The notes under the pieces: model-generated
What the model was told of the DNA's origin: nothing
Databases searched by the model: none
Seen by the model: the letters and a program-made list of their open reading frames with translations, nothing else
Shown here: positions 10,756 through 22,439 of the stretch, piece by piece
Layout: each line of letters opens with the position of its first letter
How positions within the stretch are numbered: the stretch's first letter is position 1
NCBI GenBank assembly: GCA_002803225.1
Contig: NXFV01001531.1
Coordinates: 1-34,323, forward strand
Source: Gamarada debralockiae
Lineage: Eukaryota > Ascomycota > Leotiomycetes > Helotiales > Hyphodiscaceae
DNA length: 34,323 bases
Reading direction: 5' to 3'
Program-made: the position numbers and the translations under genes

Positions 10756-13242
10756 TGGCCTTTCTCAGTCAAGCGAGATTGCCAATACTTCGTAAAGGCC
10801 GTAATCTGTTGCACAAGAACCTTCTCCATCTCCTTTCTTGCATCGAGTTGCTGGTCGACGACTGCCGGTAACAGTTGACCTTGCAGAAGTGGGTTGAAAT
10901 ACGCAAAAGGATTGAGCAATTGTTTGCGAGCTTGAAGTTGTCTAAAGGTCTCCCATATTGGTGTAAAGTCGAGCTCCGCAGATTGCCGAATAGATTCGGG
11001 GATTTCGTGGGTCATGAACAGGTTCCGAATGAGCATAAGGTTCTTAATGAGAAACACTTGTGCATCCAACATCCCCGAAGTTTTGCTGATGGTAGTCGCG
11101 GCTCGTTGGAGAGACTCTGTGGCCCGGTGTACGATTTCGTAAAGAACGTCGCCTTTCTACAAAAGGTTCAGCATTACGGGATTGAAAGGTGTAATAGGGG
11201 ATAACTTACCGGCCGATCAAACAAGCTCTCATTATACATGAGTAAGAGACTAGTGGCGGTCTTGACTGTGGGGTATGCAGTTGAGTCGAGAAGGGCTGGT
11301 GTTTGAGCGTCGTGGGTATTTTCGATACCTGTGTCGACGTTCTGGCTAGTATTGGATTTCTTCAACTCTCCAGGTGGTGGACCTCCAATCTTGAGATCAT
11401 CCGCGGAGGGTTTATAGTATTCGAGTTGGCGAGCAGCTTTGATGAAGAGTGAATCGCACAGTGGCCACAAATGTTCTCTCAATAGGAACAGCGCAGTTGA
11501 TCTATCGTCATTTTGTTGGCCGTCTCGTTCGTGCTCGCTTTCGATAAAGACCGGATACGTGGTCTCCAGCCAATTGACCAGCTCGGAGATGCGGTGCAAA
11601 TCTTCATCAGCCAGGTACGGAGTCATGAATGTAAAGAGTGTTTTGAAGTGTGACAGGCGATTTTGTTCGAGCAAATCGGCGTAGTTGGCCACGGAACTCC
11701 ACCGTTCAATGCCGGAATAATCGGCCAAAATAGGACCGTTGATGAAGAAACTCTCAAAGAGCTTCAGCTCGTTCTGGCAGACCTCAAAAACGTGCTGCAC
11801 ACAGCGCCGTGCAAAGAGTTGGAAATTAGTTTCGGGTTTGGGTTCGGTGGTAGCAAATTTTCGTAGATTCGTCAATAACAAAGGACCGACATGATCTCGG
11901 CTTCTGAGGTAGGAATCGGTGACCTGTCTGAAGAGCTCGTGGTACTTTTCGACGTACAGGCTTCGATGGTGGATGCCTCCCTTTCGGCCGAAGGCGAATC
12001 GAGCAGTCTTCAAGAGCTCCTCCACTTGAGGTCCCAGGCGTTCCATGATGCTCTCAAAATTTCCGTAAGACAAGATGTACTGAGCCGTTTCAGTCTGGTC
12101 TTTTGCTTTAAGCTGTTTCGAGGCCTCATCTGAGACCTCTTTCACAGCAGATGTGAACGCCGTTTGGACAATGTTGAGAGCTCGTTCAAGGAGAGAGATG
12201 TATCTTGTCTTGTAGACAGTGCTGTCACGGTAATTGGGCTGTAGAAACAAGATTAGAACTTCTACCGTCAAAAAATGAATAGGAAGTGAGCAGAGGCAGC
12301 CTATGAGGGCGACTCATACACATGTAGCGAGGGGGCAAGCGGAGTGAAAGTCCAATAGCGCGCCCAATACCGTCAAAGACGTGAAAATAAATCCGAGATT
12401 GGGGTTGAACTTACGTGTTGATCCATAAAATCTATACATGTATTCAGATTTGTCAACATGTCCAAGAAATCATCACTCCTGACCAGTCGACCAGCGCCAG
12501 GGGCATTGAGCCGTCGTGTTAGAGGCTCAAGATAGGCATAATATTGCAAATCAGTCCCAATCTCATCCGCCAAATCACGCAGACGTTTCTGCTCAGCTAA
12601 TAAATCCTCGCACTGGGCTTGGAACACTGTGGTCTGGGATTCGACGGCTTTGAAGGACTCTGAGAGGGTTGCCAACAGATCCAATGCAGACGTAGTGTCG
12701 TCAATCAAACTGTTAAGGTGCCTTTCAGACAGCGCCAATTGATCTCTGTAAAGTCTTCTGAAGTGTCAGTACCCAATTCCAAGTGGAGGTTCGGATGCCC
12801 TTACTGGTATTCCTCATGGCTTGCATCCAAGAGCTCATTTTTATATTCTTCATATCGACTCCCAAATGAGGTACTTTTCTCCCCATTTTGGAAAATTTCA
12901 AGAACGTCCTTAGGCTTTTCCTTTCCTGCCTCCTTGCCAAGGTAGCCAATTGCGGCTTCATAGAAATCGCTGTAAGATTTAGCTCTTCTTGCCAAGGTGG
13001 CTTTGGGAGGCCCTTTAAGTCCCGACTCCTCTTCAAACATCTCCATTAGAGGATCAGCTGCATCTGGGATTTCATTGCTGCCCTACTTATCATGTCAGTG
13101 CCTTCTCAATGACAACGTGATCGTGGGAGAGTCTCACATTTGGTTGTTTCAATAAGGACTCCCTCCGCCGATGCTTTGGTGAGTGAGAAGCATCATCCTT
13201 TTTGGACTCGGGTACATAGCTGTACCACGAATCTTCATACAT
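10641..13242 (-). CDS. COG3: Conserved oligomeric Golgi complex subunit 3 (COG3/Sec34)
   Basis: Exons on the minus strand are 13242-13138, 13082-12805, 12757-12415, 12238-11210 and 11156-10641, giving 756 aa (yeast and human proteins are about 800-830). The Sec34-type core is clear: an N-terminal helical segment with the heptad-rich ALSERHLNSLIDDTTSALDLL, then EDLLAEQKRLRDLADEIG, YYAYLEPLTRRLNAPG and IDFMDQH joined to PNYRDSTVYKTRY. Long helical repeats follow to the end. COG3 is in lobe A of the COG tether, which directs retrograde vesicles within the Golgi. I start at MYEDSWYSYVPE because that is how I recall fungal homologues beginning; the frame remains open to an ATG at 13419 and would add 59 residues. 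The intron at 12239-12414 is 176 bp, longer than the others (47-55 bp). At 12758 I used the upstream acceptor; one 12 bases further would delete four residues. The last codons lie in a duplicated segment, so the native C-terminus is uncertain. Confidence 0.92.
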
Positions 13243-13524
13243 GGTTCTTTGAATGTTCAGCCCGATGTTGAAAGCGTGAGGCTGATGAACACGTTCGGAA
13301 TTTGAAGGTTTGAGGGTGGCTCGTGCACGCAAGGCGGTGCCAAATTGGTCCCGAGCTGGGTCACCGTAGTCTCTGGTTATGAAGGCGTCATTGACTGGAC
13401 AAGGCTGAAAGAAAAACAACTTTCAACTTGAAATGACTGATTGATGAGGTGCAATTGCACAAGGTTGGTAACCATCAGATAGGAAGAAGAAGCCAACGTT
13501 GACTGGTAACCGCAGAGCTTCAAG
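13243..13524. promoter_or_regulatory. Divergent promoter COG3 / FMP25
   Basis: There are 282 bp between the chosen COG3 start and the FMP25 ATG. If the longer COG3 start at 13419 is used, only 105 bp remain. I found no distinct element. Confidence 0.45.
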
Positions 13525-15291
13525 ATGCTGCCCTCCAGAACCGTATCTCGATCCCTCTCAATTGCCAATGGAGCAACGAAACAATACCGGGGTTCAATAG
13601 CTGCTCAGCAGAGATGTTTTCGAACAGGACATCGGTCTCATGCTGCGGTTGGGAGTAGAATATCTCCACGCTTGCAGAAGGGGGCGTTCCTCCTCTCAGC
13701 TACAATTTTTGGAGGATGCTTATACGCATCGGGGTACCCGACGAATCTCTACGCAGAGGCTGTGCCGGCACCAGCGGAGGTGAAATTCGAAGAGCCCAGA
13801 AGGCCTGCAAGTTCGAAGGAGGAAAACAGGGACTTGATAAGCTCGCAGCATCTGCAAGTGAAGAAGAGCTGGGAGAACCCTGGAGTCTATGCCTGGGGTT
13901 CTAATAGTGGTCGCGTTGTCGCCCCGGATTCGGACGAAACGATCATCAAGACGCCGAGAAGGATTCCTTATTTCGATGGAAAGTTGATTCGGGACATTAA
14001 ACTCGATAGATACTTCGGAGCGGCTATTTCGGAGAATGGTGATCTTCTTCAATGGGGAACTGGATTCTCGCCGGACTGTCAGGGTCCTGTTCCTACTTTG
14101 CGGGGAAAGGATTTGATCAAAATTTCGATTTCTAGGGATCGTATCATTGCCCTTTCCTCCAATGGAACAGTGTTTTCTGTCTCTGCGGCACGAGTAGACC
14201 ATGAAGCTGGACACAAGCCTCAGGAAAACAGCTGGTTCCCATTCTGGAAGAGTCGATCACCAATCAGTTATCGGAAGCTGAATCCAAGCAATATGGCATG
14301 GGGTGAGAAAGTCTCAGATGTCAGCAGTGGTCTTGAACACTGCCTCATCTTGACATCGAAAGGCCGACTCTTCTCCGCCGCTTCAGGAACCGAAGACTTC
14401 CCATCAAAAGGACAGCTCGGTGTACCAGGCCTAACTTGGACAACAAGGCCTGAAGGAGCTTACGACCAACCTCACGAGATTAGCACCTTGAAAGGCTTTG
14501 AGATTGTCAAAATTGCGGCTGGTGATTATCACTCCTTGGCGGTTGACAGGGAAGGCAGAGTCTTTGCATTTGGAGACAATTCTTTAGGTCAATTGGGCTT
14601 TGACTACTCTGCTGAATCACCAGTTATCGACGCGCCTTCTCTGTTACCAATCGAAAAGTTATACAAAGGCACCAACCAAGTTCCCCGAGTCACGAATGTA
14701 GCAGCAGGTGGAGCCAATAGCTTTTTCATGATTGATGCTACGCGTGTAGCAGGGCAGGGAGAAGATGACCCTCGAGGATTAGGCCGAGTTACAGCAGATA
14801 CATGGGCATGCGGTCAAGGCATCTGGGGAGGTCTTGGAAACGGACGCTGGACTCATGTTCAAGACGTGCCTACAAAAATCAAAGCTTTATCCGCCCTCTT
14901 CGAATACGACGAAGTTACAAACCAAGTAATCCCCATCCGACTCTCCCACCTCTCCGTCGGCTCAACCCACGCCTCAGCAATCATGAACAACGTAACTCAC
15001 CTCGGGGCCACCGACCGCAGTTCAGAAAACGACACCAATTGGGGCGCAGACGTGCTCTGGTGGGGCGGAAACGAATTCTACCAACTAGGAACGGGAAAGA
15101 GGAATAATGTCAACAATCCGGTTTATATTGCGCCTATGGATGTGGAGGCAGATAAGGAGAAGGGAAGGAGAGAGGAGCATAGGTTTCAGATTACGCCCAG
15201 GAAGAAGATTAGGTTTAATGGGCGGAATGTTAGTGTGGAGCAAAGGATTGAGTGTGGGAGAGGCGTGACGGCTGTTTATTCTGGGACGTGA
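13525..15291 (+). CDS. FMP25: FMP25-like mitochondrial RCC1-repeat protein
   Basis: This is an intronless frame of 588 aa. The N-terminus is basic and Ser/Arg-rich without acidic residues for about 50 residues, as expected of a mitochondrial presequence. A single membrane span follows at about 53-70 (AFLLSATIFGGCLYASG). The rest is a beta-propeller of RCC1-type repeats: VYAWGSNSG near 120, NGDLLQWGTGF near 175, a stretch containing GDYHSLAVDREGRVFAFGD and NSLGQLGF near 335-360, and WWGGNEFYQLGTGKRNNV near 510. Yeast Fmp25 is a mitochondrial inner-membrane protein of about the same length with this layout, reported to be needed for assembly of the cytochrome bc1 complex. The orthology is strong by architecture; the biochemical role is taken from the yeast family. 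It is divergent from COG3 and convergent with RPS26. Confidence 0.88.
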   Translation: MLPSRTVSRSLSIANGATKQYRGSIAAQQRCFRTGHRSHAAVGSRISPRLQKGAFLLSATIFGGCLYASGYPTNLYAEAVPAPAEVKFEEPRRPASSKEENRDLISSQHLQVKKSWENPGVYAWGSNSGRVVAPDSDETIIKTPRRIPYFDGKLIRDIKLDRYFGAAISENGDLLQWGTGFSPDCQGPVPTLRGKDLIKISISRDRIIALSSNGTVFSVSAARVDHEAGHKPQENSWFPFWKSRSPISYRKLNPSNMAWGEKVSDVSSGLEHCLILTSKGRLFSAASGTEDFPSKGQLGVPGLTWTTRPEGAYDQPHEISTLKGFEIVKIAAGDYHSLAVDREGRVFAFGDNSLGQLGFDYSAESPVIDAPSLLPIEKLYKGTNQVPRVTNVAAGGANSFFMIDATRVAGQGEDDPRGLGRVTADTWACGQGIWGGLGNGRWTHVQDVPTKIKALSALFEYDEVTNQVIPIRLSHLSVGSTHASAIMNNVTHLGATDRSSENDTNWGADVLWWGGNEFYQLGTGKRNNVNNPVYIAPMDVEADKEKGRREEHRFQITPRKKIRFNGRNVSVEQRIECGRGVTAVYSGT

Positions 15292-15768
15292 GAAGGTCGT
15301 GGTGATATGACCTTATGAGAGGAATGGATCTGCTTCGTTGTTGTAATTTGATGTATATTGATCTGGGATTTGGGCGGCTGGGCTTTTAGGCTTTGTATGG
15401 ATCACGCTCCTCGGTCTTCAAAATCCAATGAAATGATATGCCACGTAAATGCAAGACACTGAAATGAACCGGGTACAGAAACGAGGTTGTGAAGAATGCT
15501 TAGGCACAGGCTACTGCTGTGATGAACATGGACTTCAAAAAGGGGGCGATTATTGATGTCGAGGTATAAGCACCCCTGGAGAAATCGATCCAGTGCTCAA
15601 TATAGAATCACAGCAGCCCAAAAATTTGCTCGTGCGAATTTCCATCTTCAGGATGAATTCATTTTGCCAGCTCAGCTCTCAATATCCGAGTCTAGTACTG
15701 ACACAGCTCATCCCATATTCCATGATGCAATAGACTTCCAAACCACCCAAACCAAATCATATGATCAT
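15292..15768. other. Convergent intergenic region FMP25 / RPS26
   Basis: The two 3' ends face each other across 477 bp. A 120-codon frame at 15553-15915 runs antisense into the last RPS26 exon and is not supported. No repeats or RNA genes were seen. Confidence 0.45.
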
Positions 15769-16381
15769 TTATGCCTGAGTAGTCTTCGCAGCCGCCTGGT
15801 TGGGGTTGACCTTCTTTCCATCCTTGTTGTATCGGACACGTGGGGGAGGAGCACGGTTACGGCGACCTTCGCGGGATCGGACACTATTCAGAAAGAAGTG
15901 TCAGTAGTCTTGTAAAAATGGCGAACTTACTGGAAGTTCGACCAAGGTTCTTCTCAGTGGGCCACGTACCGAACGATCTTTCCATGAATGGCGCAAGAAA
16001 CGCAGTACTGCAGCTTGAGGTACATCTTGGGAACTGTGTATTCTGGGAATACGGAAGCGTCTGAGATATCACCTGTGAACAAGCAATGTTAGCCCAGCCC
16101 AAATTTAAGTCCTTTCCTGCGGGTCTGCAAGAGCTTTAGAGCCTTCCTCTAAATTTCCCCAGGTGTGACATACGAATAGCAGCAGACTCGACCATGTTGC
16201 GGATGGTGAATCTCTTTATCGCCTTGTCCTTGGGTGTGCAGCGAGAGCAGTTGCTGCATCTGATCGGCTTCACGTGGCCTCTTCCTTTTTTGTTTCTTCC
16301 GCTGTAATCAATAATCAGTCCATGTTCTCCTCGAATTCCTCTCGGGACAGATGCATACTTGGACGCGCGTTTCTTAACCAT
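15769..16381 (-). CDS. RPS26: 40S ribosomal protein S26 (eS26)
   Basis: Exons on the minus strand are 16381-16359, 16301-16174, 16072-15970 and 15883-15769, giving 122 aa. The mature sequence begins [16 protein letters not shown] and contains the zinc-binding Cys23/Cys26 (IRCSNC) and Cys74/Cys77 (YCVSC), the exact spacing of eukaryotic S26, and ends with a Pro-rich basic tail ([10 protein letters not shown]). S26 lies at the mRNA exit channel of the small subunit and contacts the 5' untranslated region. The first coding exon is only 23 nt long, so an unspliced reading extends falsely into the first intron with the unrelated residues [11 protein letters not shown]. The introns are 57, 101 and 86 bp, as is typical for fungal ribosomal-protein genes. 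It is divergent from the ubiquitin-S27a gene. Confidence 0.96.
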
Positions 16382-17215
<834 letters not shown>

Positions 17216-17826
17216 AGCATGCAAATGGAATGGAGATATGGATGGGATCATACGGATGGATAGCTTCTGACGAGCTCTTTGATGTATCTTAGATCTTCAA
17301 TACTACGCAGTTGCTGACAATTTTGGGGCTCCATTCGTGATCGTGAATGTGCTTGAGTGTGGCAAATGGCATCTCGCCCCTGGACAATTTTGGAAGCTTC
17401 CCTCGTTTCATCAAGATTCTTATTTTCTCTCCGTAAGCACATACCAGCGTAGAAGGCTCTCGTCGTATGGAGTGCAAACCACAAAGCTACAAGTTTAGCC
17501 TCAACCAGTGGGTAAGGTTGCCGCAGCCATAACCATATCGTCACGTTGGGCAGCATATTAGATTTGAGTTGCAATGTGGTCTCAATTCTCATGGCTAGCA
17601 ATAACCAGAGCGATCTAGAATGCCGTAATTGTAATGCAAAGACCTAGACTTGATCCTAATCATACGCCAGAAATCCTGTTTCCATGCATAGCCCAAAAGG
17701 ATGATTAGTCCCAAACGCAAACACCAAAAATATCCCATGCCATCATAAAGATTCCAAAAACCAATGCAAAGTATCTCATACAAAATTCATACACGTCTCC
17801 AGAAACACCAACTCTCTATTATATCA
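17216..17826. other. Convergent intergenic region ubiquitin-S27a / INP1
   Basis: This is 611 bp between two facing 3' ends. Short minus-strand frames at 17248-17601 and 17595-17783 have no recognisable content or splice context. The region is probably the 3' untranslated regions of both genes plus a spacer. Confidence 0.45.
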
Positions 17827-20004
17827 CTAATCAACTTCCCAGCTGTCCCCAGGAACAGTCGTGGGTTTCTTTGTCTTGGTTTGAAGGTTGGGGAGACTGA
17901 TTCCGTAATCGTCCTCCATCCAGCCCTCCTCGGCATACTCTTCTTCGAAATCCCAGTGGACGGATTCTCCATGTCCGGAGAGGACGCCTCGCCATTCTCC
18001 AGCTGCGATCCTTGAGGCGATGTTGAGCATGAGATGAAGAAGGTGGCTTGGAGGACTCAGCAGAATCTCACAGGTCTTCTGGATGATTGCTGTCGGGAGA
18101 TGTCGTGCGGTTTGGAGATGTCTTGATCGTCGTCTTGGCGGAGAGAAGAGGTTGACTGCAGCAGGTAATGGTGATAATGCTCGTCGACGTGAGTTACTGC
18201 TAGTTGTGGCTCGGTGGCGGAGATTTGAGCGGATTGTGGGAGGGGTTACGATTTCGAATTGCTCGTCATCTGACTTCTCGCCGGAGTCGTTCACTAGAGT
18301 AGGTGTTTTAGGTGGTGGCGACAAACTTCTTGATCTTGGAGCTGAATCTTTCCCTGACGAAGGGTTCATGTCCCAAACTCGAGGCGTGTCGGGGGTAACT
18401 GTAAGCTCGGATACATCACGAGCGTGGTGATCTGGCCGCTTTGGAAGGACGATGTTGTTGTGTGGGTAGGGGTATTGACTAACTGGCGATGGCGGACCAG
18501 AGGCGGGCGGTGATGGAGGTGCCAGCGGAGAATGCCAGGATTGAACAGAATGGAATGAGTCCACACTGGATGAGAAGTCTGAATCTGATCCAACGATGGT
18601 AGAGTACCTTAATGGGGACGTCGTCCTATGTTTTGAGGGCGGATTGGTCACTAGTGATAGGGCGGGGGGTGCAGTTATGGATGTACTGCAATGTTGCAAT
18701 GACTGCTGGGTTCGGGGCCTCTTTTCTGGCTCGAAGATCATTGATTGGTAAGTGGGTTGGAAACGGCTTCGAGGAGTAATGTTTGTATCGTCTGTTGCGT
18801 CACTGTAGCTATCGTCCTCCTCCAGTCCAGTAAAGTCGGCAAAAACTGAATCTTCTTCGAGAAGGGACGGCTCCAGCGTAGCAGATGATGTTGCGAAATC
18901 AGACTGCACTGTCGGAGGAAGTTCAGTGGATAATTGCTCGTCCGATGTAGCTTCTTTCCTGGTAGCAGGTGGAGGCGATGAAATGCCGGAATCGAGATCC
19001 TTTTTGCTTTCAATCACTGGGTCTATCACCTCTACTTTCAATTCAGCGGGTTTAACTGAATCCCGAGCGCCAATAGAAGAGGCATTGGTCACCTCCAAAA
19101 TTGGGCTTGGGTGGGAGGAGCTCCTCATGGTAGACACCGGAGTCACATTCTCAGCTTCCTCCGCAATGCTATCTTTGGGTAAAGGCTCAACTTTTGGCCT
19201 CTCAACAGGCTTCCAGGGTTTCTTCTTGATGGGCGTTTTGGGTGTCTCGGGCAATTCCACAACAAAGTTTCTCTGAAAGGGACAAGGAGTCTTTTCAAAG
19301 AGCAAAACCTTTCCTAGCACATCCTTCAATTCCTCCGTCCTAATTTTATCTTCGGGTGTCTTGTTGGGTATTTCGATCCGCCAGTATTGAGGCGGCCTTA
19401 TTTGTAGGACAAACTTGCTGGAGTCATCATCGACAACCCAACATTGTGATTTCGGGAGTATTGGCTGCAGCGCATTTTGGCAATTCAAGAATGCCACCGA
19501 TCCTGGAGCTCGATATATCCGGAACGGACCTGCAAGCAATAAGTCAACATTTGTTTGAGCTGAAATACGGTTGTACGCCGCTCGATCTGACCATGGCCTT
19601 TCCTGCTGTCGTACCACAACTTCAATCGCTGAGTGGATTTGAGTGATTCAATGAAGTCCCTTGGGACAGAATTATTGCTAATCCAGAATTGGTGAATTCA
19701 TCTCAATGAAGTGCGGTAGCAGGCCCATGGCGAACAGAACAAGAGCGCAAGAATCCATACCAACAGCAATCGTCCTCTCAAGCCGTGAAACCCATGACAA
19801 TGTCCCAGCTTCTTCATCCACCAGCGGACTATCACTATTCGAGCTCGCCCGCCTCGATATCGAACCCACCGCTTGGAATGAGATAATCCGCGCCGATGGC
19901 AGCGTAAAAAGGATCTCGACCTGTGGATCAGGTCCAGATGGTCTTGGGATTGGCAAGCTCGTTGAACGTCGGGGGATGGGTGTCGTAGGAGTTGATGATG
20001 CCAT
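17827..20004 (-). CDS. INP1: Inheritance of peroxisomes protein 1 (Inp1)
   Basis: Exons on the minus strand are 20004-19761 and 19529-17827 (648 aa), with a 231 bp intron that is long for this window. The join restores TIAV-GPFRIYRAPGSVAFL, the characteristic Inp1 motif, so the apparent start at 19617 lies inside the intron. The Inp1 domain covers about residues 20-165, with VEILFTLPSARIISF at 29-43, ILPKSQCWVVDD, FVLQIRPPQYWRIEI and PCPFQRNFVVELPETPKTP. The remaining 480 residues are Ser/Pro/Thr-rich and likely disordered, ending with an acidic segment (DFEEEYAEEGWMEDDYG). In yeast Inp1 tethers peroxisomes to the mother-cell cortex. The short Pro-rich N-terminus (PTTPIPRRSTSLPIP) is usual in filamentous relatives as I recall them. 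Confidence 0.88.
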
Positions 20005-20838
20005 CGTGGTTTCTGAAAAGGAATGAATCCCCCTATTGCCTGATAACCATGATCGTGTGATGCATTGAAGGTTGACACGTTTGAGGAGGTTGGTGTCGAT
20101 CAGGGATGATGAGCCGCAGTCTCGGCTTACGGAGGGGCAATGTTATCGCAATCGCGGTTCGAAATACGACTTGTAATTGTCCAACAAATAGGTGCACAAG
20201 AGAGACGATTGTAGCTGAATACAATTGGATTTTAACAACTGAAATTCGTTGAGGCAGAATTTAAATGGGACGCGTTCGCAAGTTAGTTCTACGCGCTTGG
20301 CGGCAGCCCGCCAAAGAGCATTGACCAGCTGAATCTGGAGAACCTGGCCTTCAACTAGCACAGAGCTTGCAACTTTTTTCTTAACAGAGTCGACTATTAT
20401 AGCGGCATCATTTACTTTTTATACGCAGAGGCCGCCTTCGACTCAAAGTATCCACATCTCATCATCTCGAAGTCGTCCATGCACTGGTTCAACAGGCACA
20501 GCTATGAATCGTGAACCAAGTGGATCACAGGTTGACGATGACTCCTGCAAGCTTCCGGAATAAATGGAAGGCTCAAGATTAATGCCCCGACTGATCTACT
20601 GCAATGCTCACATAATTTGGGCATGGTGCTTTGACGTCTGTTTCCTCTGCGGCAGTACCTACGGACGTAGTTCTCACTCTGGGCATCAGAAAAGCTGTCC
20701 TATGATGATTGTGCTGTCATGGTCATTGGTCTCGTCAAATACAAGCCAGAACAGAAGATAAACGCGTGATAACCTCCAAGTTAACGAACTTTTTCCATTC
20801 CAGCGCCCAAAATCTCATCAACCACGCGTCCCCTCCCA
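20005..20838. other. INP1 upstream region
   Basis: This is 834 bp without a recognised gene. It presumably holds the INP1 promoter. A GCGGTTCGAAAT word at about 20151 looks like a tRNA B box, but no tRNA folds around it. Plus-strand frames such as 20564-20761 have no family features. Confidence 0.45.
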
Positions 20839-21850
20839 TCAAAGTCGAACCACAAAATGCGCCTTCTCGAGAATGAGCTGCTCCTCAGGGTTGTGTTCGG
20901 GGTATTTGACCAAGGCCAGAAAGCGAACATACAATCATTCCGCCTTCTGAACTTTCGTGTCTTTCCCGGAACGCTCTGAACCCATCAGGTTGTGTTCTTC
21001 AGGTCTGGTCGCAACTCCATAGTCGAGTGCTTCGCATCGGTACAGGTCTTTGCAACCCCTCAGAAGAAGTGTGAAGTGGGCAGCGTCCTTGCACAGATGT
21101 TGAAGAAGACTGTCGAGCTCTTCACTAGCTTTGCCAACGCTGACGTTGGTTGGGGTCTGGAAGACTGGCGCCATGAAATTATAGATAACTTTGGCAACTC
21201 GTTTTGGCATCGAATCTGGCATCGAATCTGTTGATTGAAGCAAACCCGCACACTTTACCGTCCGTCTCCTCCACTCAGCAATGTTGGAGGCACGATCTAT
21301 GGGAATTGGTCTGCATTTCATTGCGGAGTATGACTCTTGGACTTTACCGTTGCTCTTGAGTAATCTAGATTCAAAGCTGACAATGGACTTCTCCAGCCTT
21401 CCCAAAGGCCCAGAAAGGCCAAAGTCGGTCGAGAAAAGTTATAATAATCAAGGAGCTGGAAAAATTATTTCTCTTGCTCTATTCTGCAGTACTGGTGGGC
21501 CGAGATATTTGGTTCAACATCCAAAAAATCCAGCTGCTCTTTTGATGCACTATTTTCAACTTTGGCGATAAGAATGGATTACCGTGGATGTACCTGAACA
21601 CAATCTTTTTATTTGGTCTCTCGGCCTGACGAAAGTCGCCTCGAGAGTGCCGTCGTCAATTGGTTCGCCATCGCTGCTACCCTGTTTGATGATGATATCT
21701 CTGTACCTGTTCGCTTGATTTCGCAAAGTTTTGTTCATCTGTTAGAGTTCCGTCATTCGTTGCGCCAAGACCTGTCTTCCTTTTCGCCGTCTTCAGCCCA
21801 TCAGTATGCTTCTCAGCTCTTTGCTGGTTTGAACGCAAGGAGCTTACCAT
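20839..21850 (-). pseudogene. Broken fungal hypothetical-family gene
   Basis: Read on the minus strand, the N-terminal part (about 21775-21590) gives VLAQRMTEL, a TAA at 21744-21742, then QMNKTLRNQANRYRDIII and DQIKRLC. This is a coiled-coil pattern I associate with a common family of fungal hypothetical proteins. A GTAAGC donor at about 21848 and a GACAG acceptor before VLAQ suggest an original intron. The C-terminal part, open from 21405, contains LDSLLQHLCKDAAHFTLLLR and RCEALDYG, is cut by a TGA at 20937-20935, and resumes in frame with LYVRFLALVKYPEHNPEEQ until a TGA at 20839. The two stops would be CAA or CGA one transition earlier. The middle (21406-21590) has no continuous frame. Function is unknown. 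The family call rests on remembered pattern only. Confidence 0.5.
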
Positions 21851-22200
21851 ACTTAGTCTATGAAATGATTAGATTAAATTAGATTAATAGCTATTATTCT
21901 AATCTAATATAATCAATTAATTAATTTAATTAATTCGGTCATGTGACCTGAGTTATGCGGCTGAAATCAAAATGAAGCTTCGGTTAGTAATCAACTAGCC
22001 TAATAAGGAAAGGTTCACTTGACGACTAGGCTAACTATAGATTAGTGATCGCCACTACACTCGATAAGCGCAAGAAGGTTCCTTATATAATAATATATTA
22101 TAATTAATTAATTTTGATTAGTCAAACTATTAATCAAATCAAGGAAATTATTCATTAATCTAATTAATTAAATTAATTTTTCTTTAATAATTTTTGATAC
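21851..22200. other. AT-rich block
   Basis: Very AT-rich sequence is built from TTAATTAA, TAATCTAATTAA and ATAATATATTATAAT words, interrupted at 21935-22070 by a less extreme segment. It has no coding potential. The composition is what repeat-induced point mutation of a transposon can leave, though simple AT bias is also possible. Confidence 0.6.
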
Positions 22201-22439
22201 TTCTATTTGTGTTTTGCGTCCAATTCCACCGTTTGTTTGGCTCCCTTTCTTCAGGTCTGCAACATCACCAACTAGCTGTCTTCCAAGTTCTGAGAATCCG
22301 TGCTCCATTGCCAGCTTCATGTTCCTCTATTATTTTCTCATTCTCATTACCTATCTATTCTAATACGCCTTCCCTATGACATTGTCTTTCATTTATTCTG
22401 TACCTCGTTTTAAAGGCATCTAACTAGCCAACTCAGAAC
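22201..22439. other. Unassigned spacer in the accessory island
   Basis: Mixed-composition sequence lies between the AT-rich block and the transposase relic. It may be the decayed continuation of the relic element, but I could not read conserved transposase motifs in it. Confidence 0.3.

Noticed and set aside
16136..16381. Unspliced RPS26 reading with an 11-residue [12 protein letters not shown] insertion
   Set aside because: The insertion is intron sequence (GTATGC to TTACAG). Removing it gives the universal [16 protein letters not shown] start.
19530..19617. ATG at 19617 as the start of INP1
   Set aside because: That start lies in the 231 bp intron. Using the exon at 20004-19761 restores the conserved TIAV-GPFRIYR motif.
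20145..20165. tRNA B-box-like GGTTCGAAAT
   Set aside because: The flanking bases do not form a cloverleaf on either strand, and the box deviates at its last two positions.
21281..21571. Plus-strand 96-codon frame
   Set aside because: It is antisense to the recognisable part of the broken hypothetical-family gene and has no features of its own.
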